This document shows positions 1-6,687 of a stretch of 7,598 bases of DNA, piece after piece. Positions within the stretch are counted from its first letter, which is position 1. Every line of letters begins with the position of its first letter. The notes beneath the pieces were generated by a model that did not search any database, was not told where the DNA came from, and was given only the letters and a program-made list of their open reading frames with translations. Source of the stretch: JAKAVK01 sp964419095 (lineage in GTDB: Archaea; Micrarchaeota; Micrarchaeia; Micrarchaeales; CABMGC01); contig CAYQOG010000036.1 in NCBI GenBank assembly GCA_964419095.1, forward strand, positions 1-7,598, read 5' to 3'. A program made the translations under genes and the position numbers.

Positions 1-1174
1 CCAATGCCACCACTACGATAATGACCACTACTACGGCGTCCTCCAAAATGGAGCTGACTCCTGCGCTGGTTCCCACAGGCACGTAATAGTTGTTAGAGCC
101 CGAGTACTGCTGGTTGACAGCTCCGTTAGGCTGCTTCCACTGCTCAGTCAGGGTCACAGGATAGTTGCCCGGCACTCCTGACGTGTCTACATTGACCATG
201 AAGGTGGCGTTCGCCGTGGCTCCCGGTTCGATGTTCTCTATGTAAGCCGTGCCAGCGACGGGCGTTATAGGATATGGCGCTTCCAGGCTTACCTGTACCT
301 GGGTGGCGTCGCTTGTCCCTGTATTCGTTATCCTGAAGCTGATAGGCACGTCAGTCGCGCCCACAGAGGGCGCTGAACCCGATTGGCTTACTGCGAACTG
401 CGCCGCCGGAGCCACAGAGAGATTGACCCGCTGGCTTGTAGTGTAGCGCTGCTTTAGGTTCGATGAGTAATAGGTCACGTTCACAAGCAGACTTGTGCTG
501 CTCACGTTCTTCGCTCCGACAAGAAGCGGCTCGCTTACCGAAGCGCCCTGCGATATGTTCTGCGCATAGAATGTGGTGACAGAACTGAGAATATTGAGTC
601 CGGTTGCCCTGGTCACGGCTATGCTAACGTTCTTCGCAGTGTCGTATCCTGTATTCTGCACCACAAGGCTAACGGTCTGGTTGTGCCCTACATAGAGCGT
701 CGAGCCCTGCGGGTTTGATGCAACAACCTTTATCGCAGGCCTGTTCTGCACGTAGAAGCTTATCGGTATCGTTGATTGCGCAACCTCTGTGCCGGTGGCG
801 GCATAAATGAACGAGGTGGTGGTGAATGTCACCGTGTACGTTGCCGCAGATGTTGTGCTGGGCACCGCAAGCGTCAGATTGTAATAGCCAGTGGTCGCGC
901 TAGGGTTGATCGTGCCTACCTCATAGCTGCCTGCCGGAGAGGCGTTGACCAATGGATATGCGCTGCGTGCATACATGGTTGTATCGTAGAGCCACTCGGA
1001 GTATCCGTTATACAACTGGAACCTTATCATCACGTTGCCTCCGGCTACCACCGGGTTCGGAGAGACAGTGACATTGACTGGAGAGAGCGAGTTGTCGAAT
1101 GTTGCCTGTGCGCCTACGGTGCCGCTGACAAGCACCAATGCGGAAAGCACCAACAATATTGTTTTCGTGTTCAT
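1..1174 (-). CDS. Secreted CARDB/COG1361-like surface protein, C-terminus cut off by the window edge
   Basis: The minus strand is open from ATG 1174 to base 1: 391 full codons with no stop, so the gene continues beyond the window. Residues 1-22/24 form a signal peptide: Lys4, a hydrophobic core (ILLVLSALVLVSG) and a likely cleavage after VGA or AQA. Three beta-rich Ig-like modules follow, at about residues 30-138, 140-250 and 255-366. The second and third carry the CARDB hallmark 'NTG...A..V' (NTGYDTAKNV from residue 174, NTGTSDATQV from 284). Ten N-X-S/T sequons suggest heavy N-glycosylation outside the cell. From Asp379 the chain turns strongly hydrophobic (AVVVVIIVVVAL) up to the edge, probably the start of a C-terminal membrane anchor. 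GGTGA (1180-1184) stands 5 bases before the ATG. The gene begins 19 bases after the permease stop and is the last visible gene of the padR operon. CARDB and COG1361 proteins are typical archaeal envelope proteins. The role as exporter partner is inference, and substrate binding, adhesion or an S-layer-like role are all possible. Confidence 0.85.
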   Translation of the reverse strand, partial: MNTKTILLVLSALVLVSGTVGAQATFDNSLSPVNVTVSPNPVVAGGNVMIRFQLYNGYSEWLYDTTMYARSAYPLVNASPAGSYEVGTINPSATTGYYNLTLAVPSTTSAATYTVTFTTTSFIYAATGTEVAQSTIPISFYVQNRPAIKVVASNPQGSTLYVGHNQTVSLVVQNTGYDTAKNVSIAVTRATGLNILSSVTTFYAQNISQGASVSEPLLVGAKNVSSTSLLVNVTYYSSNLKQRYTTSQRVNLSVAPAAQFAVSQSGSAPSVGATDVPISFRITNTGTSDATQVQVSLEAPYPITPVAGTAYIENIEPGATANATFMVNVDTSGVPGNYPVTLTEQWKQPNGAVNQQYSGSNNYYVPVGTSAGVSSILEDAVVVVIIVVVAL

Positions 1175-1179
1175 TTTTT

Positions 1180-1184
1180 TCACC
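1180..1184 (-). promoter_or_regulatory. Ribosome-binding site of the surface-protein gene (GGTGA)
   Basis: The minus strand reads GGTGA, five bases before ATG 1174, in the 19-base gap after the permease stop. GGTGA is complementary to the archaeal 16S rRNA tail. It fixes the start of an open frame that has no other start with a comparable signal peptide. Confidence 0.6.
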
Positions 1185-1193
1185 AATAAATCA

Positions 1194-2297
1194 TCATAAC
1201 TGCTTGCTTGTCTTCTTGAAGAAGATGAGCGCAAGCCCCATCATCACGCCTGTGAAGACGAGCAGCACCGCCGATGCAAACAGCAGCGTTGCAGGCGGAA
1301 GGAATCCCTTTATCATCACGTCCCTGACCGCGTTCACCGCATAGGTGAGCGGATTCACGGCAACGAACGGGATCAGGAATGCAGGCAGCAGCGTCACCGG
1401 CACAAACGCCCCGGCAAGGAATGAAAGCGGCATAACCGTTGACTGCGCCATCATGGCATAGTTCTGAAACTGCTTAGCTATCGATGCAAAGCACATCGCG
1501 AGGGCGCTGAATCCCAGCCCGACCAGGAAAATGATCCATATCAGCTCAATGGCCCCTACCACTCCGGCAGCCACGGTCGCACCGTAGAGCAGCCCTATTA
1601 CAAACCCTATCAGCGCTGAGAGGAAGGACTGGAATGTGCCGTATAGTATTTTGCTGAGAAGTATCGCAAACTCGTTTATAGGGGTGGTCAGGAAGGCCTT
1701 GAGATTACCGAGTTCCCTGTCGCTTAGGAGCGTGAAGCCCGCCGTGAAGACCGCGCCGAATGCGGCAACCATTACAAGAAGCCCGCCTACCACAAAGCTC
1801 AGGTAGTTGCTGCTCGCGCCATAGACATAATTAGTGACTACCGGAATCTGGCTCTTGCTTGCTGCTGCGCCAGACTGTGCAGATATCGCATCGACCTTTG
1901 TGCTTACAACGCCTGCGGACTGCGGCTGCGAATTGTCAAGGTACACATATACGCTTGTGCCTGTTCCTCCCGACTGGGTAAAGCCGGCAGGAATCACAAT
2001 GACGCCTGCGACCTGCCCCTGCGAAAGCAGGCTCATAGCCTGCGGCTGGTTTGTCTGGGAAACCACATTTATGTTACCGCCTGCCTCAAGCTGATTTATG
2101 AAACTGAGCGCTCCGGCTCCATTGTCAAGATTCACCACTGCTACGGGCACGTTCTTCGGCGTGCTGCCGAAGCTGCCGAGCAGGATTATGAATAGGAGCG
2201 GGAATATGAGCGACCTCATTATGTTTGGAACAAGGTTCTTCTTGAATATAAGCATCTCTCGGAGAAGAAGCGTATAAGTGTCTCCAAGCAAGCTCAT
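1194..2297 (-). CDS. ABC-2 type transporter permease (DrrB-like)
   Basis: This is the membrane subunit of an ABC exporter, 367 residues. The layout is that of the ABC-2 family (long ABC2_membrane_3-like form). It has an N-terminal membrane helix (about 26-44), an extracellular domain of about 120 residues (48-165), and then five hydrophobic segments near 166-190, 211-240, 245-275, 283-315 and 335-360. The cytoplasmic stretch 'LSDRELGNLKAFLTTPINEF' from about residue 191 matches the 'RE.Gtle.l..tPi' signature typical of ABC-2 permeases. The extracellular part is rich in Gln, Ser and Gly and begins with 'VPVAVVNLDNG', a common opening in this family. The gene starts one base after the stop of the ATPase gene, so the two are surely co-translated and form one transporter. 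The direction should be export, as for all ABC-2 systems. The substrate (drug, lipid, glycan or small molecule) cannot be read from the sequence. Confidence 0.93.
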   Translation of the reverse strand: MSLLGDTYTLLLREMLIFKKNLVPNIMRSLIFPLLFIILLGSFGSTPKNVPVAVVNLDNGAGALSFINQLEAGGNINVVSQTNQPQAMSLLSQGQVAGVIVIPAGFTQSGGTGTSVYVYLDNSQPQSAGVVSTKVDAISAQSGAAASKSQIPVVTNYVYGASSNYLSFVVGGLLVMVAAFGAVFTAGFTLLSDRELGNLKAFLTTPINEFAILLSKILYGTFQSFLSALIGFVIGLLYGATVAAGVVGAIELIWIIFLVGLGFSALAMCFASIAKQFQNYAMMAQSTVMPLSFLAGAFVPVTLLPAFLIPFVAVNPLTYAVNAVRDVMIKGFLPPATLLFASAVLLVFTGVMMGLALIFFKKTSKQL

Positions 2298-2298
2298 T

Positions 2299-3297
2299 CT
2301 ATCTGCCTCCCCTTCCCATCAAGGCCCTGTTGGCTCCGGTGTACTCTCCAGCCGTGTCCCTTACCTCTGATCCTGTCAGCTTAAGGAATACGTCATCGAT
2401 GGTAGGCTCGTGCATGCTTATGTTGTGTATAGGTATCTTCATTGCCGATATCTCCTTCACGAGCGCCTCTATCTTTTTAGTCGCATTGCTCCCGCCAGGA
2501 GCCGTTACCTTGTTGCTCAGTATCTTTGCCTCCAGGCCTACTTTATCGAACGCCTTTGCAACCCTCTGCAGGTCTTCCTTGTCGGCTGATATCTCTATTA
2601 TGCTGCTAACCCCCATCTTCTGTCTAAGCTCCGCAGGAGTGCCTAGCGCTATCATCTTGCCATGGTCTATTATGCCTATTCTTTCGCAGAGCTGGTCGGC
2701 CTCCTCTAGGTACTGCGTTGTCATGAGTATGGTGACATTCTGCTTCTTGTTTATGTCGCGGAGCAGGTCCCAGATCTTCGCCCTGTTCTGGATGTCAAGC
2801 CCTGTCGTAGGCTCGTCAAGAAGGATTAGCTGCGGCGCGTGCATCAGCGATTTAGCTGTCTCAAGGCGCCTCTTCATGCCTCCGGAGAAAGTGCCTGCAT
2901 AGGCATGTCTGAAGCCCTGGAGGTCCGCAAGCTCAAGCGCAAAGTCTATGTCCTTGTGCAGTTGCGGTTCAGGTATATGGTAAAGCTTGCCGAATATCAT
3001 GAGGTTCTGTTCTGCTGTAAGTTCCGGTTCTACAACCGTCTCCTGGGTCACTATGCCTATCTGATCCCTTGCTGCGTGGGGATTCTTCTGCATGTCAATC
3101 CCGTTGACAAGAATCCTTCCCGATGTCGGAGGTAGAAGCCCGAGTATCATGTTTATGGTCGTGCTCTTCCCTGCGCCGTTAGGCCCAAGCAGGCCAAAGA
3201 TCTCGCCCTTCTTTATCTCCAGGTTTATGTCGTTCACAGCGGTAAGACTGCCGAACCTCTTGACCAGGTGCTGTATCTGAACGCTGTATTCACTCAT
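2299..3297 (-). CDS. ABC exporter ATP-binding protein, DrrA-like
   Basis: This is the cytoplasmic ATPase, 332 residues, that drives the ABC-2 permease encoded next. All nucleotide-binding motifs are in order: Walker A GPNGAGKST (38-46), Q-loop Gln85, signature FSGGMK (137-142), Walker B LILLDEP (157-163) and D-loop GLD (166-168). The switch position, usually His, is Gln195 in 'TTQYLEEAD'. This Gln form is familiar from the DrrA/antibiotic-and-lipid exporter subfamily, so the protein need not be inactive. A C-terminal domain of about 110 residues ends with 'HEPTIDDVFLKLTG', also typical of DrrA-like proteins. The length fits that subfamily (about 310-340). The start codon overlaps the 3' end of padR by 8 bases and has a strong Shine-Dalgarno inside padR. 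The tail after residue 305 (charged, ending GRGGR) is variable in the family. The cargo is unknown. Confidence 0.95.
   Translation of the reverse strand: MSEYSVQIQHLVKRFGSLTAVNDINLEIKKGEIFGLLGPNGAGKSTTINMILGLLPPTSGRILVNGIDMQKNPHAARDQIGIVTQETVVEPELTAEQNLMIFGKLYHIPEPQLHKDIDFALELADLQGFRHAYAGTFSGGMKRRLETAKSLMHAPQLILLDEPTTGLDIQNRAKIWDLLRDINKKQNVTILMTTQYLEEADQLCERIGIIDHGKMIALGTPAELRQKMGVSSIIEISADKEDLQRVAKAFDKVGLEAKILSNKVTAPGGSNATKKIEALVKEISAMKIPIHNISMHEPTIDDVFLKLTGSEVRDTAGEYTGANRALMGRGGR
2306..2310 (-). promoter_or_regulatory. Ribosome-binding site of the permease gene (GGAGG)
   Basis: The minus strand reads GGAGG inside the last codons of the ATPase gene, eight bases before ATG 2297. With the one-base gap between the genes, this points to coupled translation of the two subunits. 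Confidence 0.6.
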
Positions 3298-3661
3298 TGA
3301 ACTCCTCCTTTATCAATTGTCTCATGTCATTGAACATTCTCTTGAAGATCAGCTCCCTATTCTTGACTATCTTGGCGCCCTTAGGCGTTATCGTATACAT
3401 TTTGAGCGCCTTCTTCCCGCTCAGGCTCATCCTGCTCTTTATGAAACCCTCCTTCTCAAGCGCAATGGTTATGTTGTACATGTCGCTCTTGCTTATCAGT
3501 GCAGCTATGGGGCTCCCGTGCTTCTTCATTTGCCTGAGTATCGCATATGGATAAGTCTTGCTCTTCTGTATACATGTAAGTATGGCTACCTTCATTATGC
3601 CCCTTGCCATATCCCTGTCTATGTCCGGCAGCCAGCCACCGAACGGCCCATCGCGTTTCAT
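3290..3661 (-). CDS. PadR-family winged-helix transcriptional regulator
   Basis: This 123-residue protein has the PadR layout. From about residue 18, 'ARGIMKVAILTCIQKSKTYPYAILRQMKKHG' matches the family pattern 'G.l...IL..L......Y.I...l'. The recognition helix region follows ('ISKSDMYNITIALEKEGFI', compare 'ls.gtlY..L..LE.eGli'), then a beta wing with 'YTITPKGAKIV' (compare 'Y.lT..G...l'). The last part, from about residue 97, is a charged helix that should form the dimer interface. PadR proteins are mostly dimeric repressors of nearby exporter genes and are released by binding a small molecule. This gene is first in an operon with an ABC-2 exporter, so it probably senses the exported compound. 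The start ATG 3661 has GGAG only two bases away, which is tight. ATG 3610 (residue 18) is an alternative and would leave the winged helix barely complete. The 3' end overlaps the ATPase start by 8 bases. Confidence 0.87.
   Translation of the reverse strand: MKRDGPFGGWLPDIDRDMARGIMKVAILTCIQKSKTYPYAILRQMKKHGSPIAALISKSDMYNITIALEKEGFIKSRMSLSGKKALKMYTITPKGAKIVKNRELIFKRMFNDMRQLIKEEFNE
3301..3310 (-). promoter_or_regulatory. Strong Shine-Dalgarno for the ABC ATPase, inside padR
   Basis: The minus strand reads AAGGAGGAGT within the last codons of the PadR gene. The GGAGG core (3304-3308) lies six bases before ATG 3297. This is the best ribosome-binding site in the window. It decides the ATPase start and suggests that the transporter is translated more strongly than the regulator before it. 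Confidence 0.7.
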
Positions 3662-3669
3662 ATCTCCAC

Positions 3670-3687
3670 TAGTCTAGGTTTAGACTA
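3670..3687. promoter_or_regulatory. Inverted-repeat operator candidate for PadR
   Basis: TAGTCTA-GGTT-TAGACTA is a perfect 7+7 inverted repeat with a 4-base spacer. It lies 9 bases before the padR ATG and about 20 bases downstream of the padR TATA box, so it covers the expected transcription start. A dimeric repressor bound there would block the polymerase. Size and symmetry suit a PadR dimer. The assignment to this PadR is inferred from position. Confidence 0.65.
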
Positions 3688-3706
3688 TTCTAATACAACA
3701 CTAAAA

Positions 3707-3714
3707 TATATAAA
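3707..3714 (-). promoter_or_regulatory. TATA box of the padR-ABC operon
   Basis: The minus strand reads TTTATATA, followed by TTTTAG, a near-ideal archaeal TATA element. Its centre is about 50 bases before the padR ATG. With the usual spacing of 25-27 bases, transcription would start near 3684-3686, inside the inverted repeat, giving a leader of about 23-25 bases. Confidence 0.6.
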
Positions 3715-3766
3715 TGAATAAGGTACGTTTCTGCTATACCCTATGTAAGGCTTATAAGGAATATCG

Positions 3767-3780
3767 TTATATCTTATATC
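3767..3780 (+). promoter_or_regulatory. Probable leuS promoter: tandem TTATATC
   Basis: Two TTATATC copies stand directly side by side (3767-3773 and 3774-3780) in the AT-rich divergent region. Either could act as the TATA element. The second would place the transcript start near 3803, 17 bases before ATG 3820; the first would place it near 3796. A further CTTATAAG at 3751-3758 is another possible box. I cannot tell which is used. Confidence 0.4.
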
Positions 3781-3819
3781 ACAATCAAAGGATTGATGCT
3801 GAAAGGGCTTCGTGCTTTT

Positions 3820-6687
3820 ATGATAAATTACAACGAGCTTGAGAAGAAATGGCAGGCCGAATGGGCGAAGGCCAAGATCTATGAGAGCGACATAACCTCA
3901 AAGGAACCGTTCATGGTCACCGCCGCATTCCCTTACGTGAATGCCCCGCAGCATATAGGCCATATGCGAACATATGGCACCGCTGACGTGCTCGCCAGAT
4001 ACAAGCGCATGCGTGGATTCAACGTGCTTTACCCTATGGGTTTCCATGGCACTGGCACTCCCATACTCGCATTTGCGAAGAGGCTCGAGAAGAAGGACGA
4101 AGAGCTGATAAGGGAACTGAAGCTTTTCCATATATCCGACCAGGAGATAGCGCAGATGACCGATCCACTGTACATTGCGAATTATTTCGCCAGGGAGATA
4201 GAGGAGGGCATGCACAAGGCGGGATACAGCATCGACTGGAGGAGGAAGCTCTTTTCGATCGATCCCACATTCAGCAAATTCATCGAGTGGCAGTTCGGCA
4301 TACTTGACAAGAAAGGCCTCCTCACCCAGGGAAGGCATCCTGTGGGCTGGTGCCCCGTAGAGAACAACGCGGTGGGCATGCACGACACAAGGCATGATGT
4401 AGAACCTGAGATAGGTGAAGAAACAGTTATTGCATTCAAGGTCGAGGGAGAAGAGAGGTACATGCTATGCACAACCTACAGACCTGAGACGCTCTCAGGG
4501 GTTACCAATCTATTCGTAAATGAGGAAGTAACATACGTGCGCTGCACTATAGACGGAAAGAAGGGGGAATATTATATCGCAAAAGGTGCAATAGAAGCGC
4601 TTAATTACCAATTAAAGATAAGCGAACAGGGAGAGATCACAGGCAATGAGCTTCTCAAATGCATGTGTATAAATCCGATGACAAAAGAGAAATTACCTGT
4701 GCTTCCAGGATTCTTCGTAAAGGAGTCGGTAGGTACTGGCATAGTCATGGGCGTGCCTGCGCATGCTCCATTCGACTACGCTGCGCTGGAGAGGCTTAAG
4801 CTAAATGGCAATGCTGCTGCAGCATCTATCAAGCCAATAAAAGTCCTAGAGATTGATGTAGGAAGAACCATGGGCAAGCAGCCTGGGGCGAAGCCTAATC
4901 CGGATATTCCGTCACTTGCATACCTTGAGTTGCTGAATACTAATGCTGGCGCGAACGAGCGCATGCTCGAAGAGGCTACCAAACTCGAATACAAGGAGGA
5001 ATCTCACTGGGGAAAGATGATAATCAAAGGATACGAAGGAATGCCAGAGCCAGAGGCAAGGGAGAAGATAAAGGAGAAACTAATCAAGTCCGGGGACGGC
5101 TTTGCCGCATATGTGCTTACAAACAGCCCTGTGTACTGCAGGTCGGGCCACCAGGTCGTGGTAAGGGTCGTGGACAATCAGTGGTTCCTCAATTATGGAG
5201 ACGGGAAATGGAAGAAGGAAGTATCTGCTGCTTTTGCAGATGTAAAAGTGCTTCCTGATAAAAGCAGGCGGGTCTTCGAATCCGCTATAGACTGGATCGG
5301 CCTGCGTGCGGTAGCCAGAGCCCAGGGCCTCGGCACAAGATTCCCTATAGACAAGAATTACATAATAGAATCGCTTTCCGATTCAACCATCTATATGTCC
5401 TTATACACTATAATGCCTTTCATCAGGGCACTTCCTCCTGAGAAGCTGAAGCCGGAATTCTTCGATTATGTGCTCCTTGGCAAAGGCGATGCTGACGACT
5501 TGTCAAAAACAATTAACGTTGACTATGAGCTGATCAAGAAAGCAAGGGAGTCATTCGCTTACTGGTACACGATGACCTCAAGGCACTCATCGCCCGATCT
5601 GGTCTTCAACCACCTCACAATGTACCTCTATAATCATGTCGCGATATTCCCAAAGGAATATTGGCCAAAGCAGATAGTTGTCAACGGAACTGTGCTCAGC
5701 GAGGGTGAGAAGATGAGCAAGAGTCTCGGCAACATAGTGCCGCTATCAGATGGCATAGAGAAATACGGGGCGGACCCGCTGAGATTCGTAGTAGTTGCGG
5801 CAGTAGACCTGTTCAACGACTCGAACTACAGCCCTGATGCCGTGAGCGGAGTGAATGAGAGACTCGAATACCTGTATAATATTGCCACAAACATAGGGGA
5901 TATGGGTTCTGAGAAGCTCACGCACATAGACTACTGGCTATACTCAAAACTGAATCGCAAGATAGATACTGTTACAAATTCGATGGAGATACTCGAACTC
6001 AGAATTGCATCTACCGAAATACTCTACAATTCCATATTGGAGTTAAAGAGATATTTTGCACGCGGCGGCAACAATTCCGTTGTAATGAGAGACTACCTCT
6101 CAGCTGTCATACTTATGCTCTCTCCAATATCTCCACACATCTCAGAGGAGATATGGCACATGCTTGGCAGCCTAACATTCGCTTCCACGGAGAAGTGGCC
6201 AATACCTGACAGCTCCATGATAAGCGACAAGGTTGAGCGAGAGGAAGCAATAGTCGAAGGCATTATAGAGGATGCAAGGCAAGTGGTCGAGATAGTCAAG
6301 AAAAAGAGCGGAAAGCAGCCAAAGGAGATAAAGCTGATAGTGGCGGAGGACTGGAAGAGGAACGCGAGCAATATAATTGCAGGCACAAAGAACCTTGGCA
6401 AGGCCATAGAGACTGTGAAGGCAGACAAAGAGAAGGCTCTTGGAGAGAGCGGCTCAAAGGTCGAGATCGGAATGGCAATTGAGTATCTTACGTCCTTATC
6501 AAAGAGGGTGGCAAGCCTTAAGGAGAGCGAAATCACGCAGGCAGACGAACTCTCACTACTTGAGGAAGCTATAAACTACATCTCCACAATGACCGGGCTG
6601 AGCGTCACGGTTGAGAAGGAATCGGAATCCAAATCTCCGAGGGCAAAAAGATCCATGCCCGAGAAGCCGTGCATTGATGCCGAATAA
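3820..6687 (+). CDS. leuS: Leucyl-tRNA synthetase, archaeal type
   Basis: This class I synthetase charges tRNA-Leu with leucine in the cytoplasm and hydrolyses mischarged products. From ATG 3820 it has 955 residues, close to the roughly 967 of Pyrococcus LeuRS. The Rossmann fold carries HIGH (45-48). The CP1 editing domain shows the Thr-rich 'TTYRPET' (218-224) and 'PAHAPFD' with the conserved Asp319. After it come 'IESLSDSTIYM' and the KMSKS loop (631-635). An anticodon-binding helical domain follows, then the archaeal C-terminal domain ending 'MPEKPCIDAE', comparable to 'MPLKPAI' in Pyrococcus, a tail that contacts tRNA-Leu. I chose ATG 3820 because 'MINYNELEKKWQAEW' lines up with the family N-terminus. 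TTG 3793 and ATG 3796 are in frame and add nine or eight residues, with AAAGGA (3787-3792) before them. The gene is divergent from padR and convergent with the M50 gene. All catalytic motifs seem intact. Confidence 0.97.
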   Translation: MINYNELEKKWQAEWAKAKIYESDITSKEPFMVTAAFPYVNAPQHIGHMRTYGTADVLARYKRMRGFNVLYPMGFHGTGTPILAFAKRLEKKDEELIRELKLFHISDQEIAQMTDPLYIANYFAREIEEGMHKAGYSIDWRRKLFSIDPTFSKFIEWQFGILDKKGLLTQGRHPVGWCPVENNAVGMHDTRHDVEPEIGEETVIAFKVEGEERYMLCTTYRPETLSGVTNLFVNEEVTYVRCTIDGKKGEYYIAKGAIEALNYQLKISEQGEITGNELLKCMCINPMTKEKLPVLPGFFVKESVGTGIVMGVPAHAPFDYAALERLKLNGNAAAASIKPIKVLEIDVGRTMGKQPGAKPNPDIPSLAYLELLNTNAGANERMLEEATKLEYKEESHWGKMIIKGYEGMPEPEAREKIKEKLIKSGDGFAAYVLTNSPVYCRSGHQVVVRVVDNQWFLNYGDGKWKKEVSAAFADVKVLPDKSRRVFESAIDWIGLRAVARAQGLGTRFPIDKNYIIESLSDSTIYMSLYTIMPFIRALPPEKLKPEFFDYVLLGKGDADDLSKTINVDYELIKKARESFAYWYTMTSRHSSPDLVFNHLTMYLYNHVAIFPKEYWPKQIVVNGTVLSEGEKMSKSLGNIVPLSDGIEKYGADPLRFVVVAAVDLFNDSNYSPDAVSGVNERLEYLYNIATNIGDMGSEKLTHIDYWLYSKLNRKIDTVTNSMEILELRIASTEILYNSILELKRYFARGGNNSVVMRDYLSAVILMLSPISPHISEEIWHMLGSLTFASTEKWPIPDSSMISDKVEREEAIVEGIIEDARQVVEIVKKKSGKQPKEIKLIVAEDWKRNASNIIAGTKNLGKAIETVKADKEKALGESGSKVEIGMAIEYLTSLSKRVASLKESEITQADELSLLEEAINYISTMTGLSVTVEKESESKSPRAKRSMPEKPCIDAE

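Noticed and set aside
1174..1180. T7 run on the plus strand as a terminator
   Set aside because: The genes on both sides are transcribed from the minus strand, where the run is A7 between a ribosome-binding site and a start codon. No hairpin precedes it.
776..1189. A 137-codon plus-strand frame rich in Cys, Arg and His
   Set aside because: It lies opposite the surface-protein gene, whose minus-strand frame has a signal peptide, modular repeats and a ribosome-binding site. The plus-strand translation shows no domain and has an odd composition.
2695..2730. The changed switch residue as a sign of a dead ATPase
   Set aside because: Walker A, Walker B, signature, Q-loop and D-loop are intact, and Gln at this place is known in DrrA-like exporters.
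3317..3721. A 134-codon plus-strand frame across padR and its promoter
   Set aside because: It is opposite a clear PadR gene, covers the promoter and palindrome, and shows no known motif.
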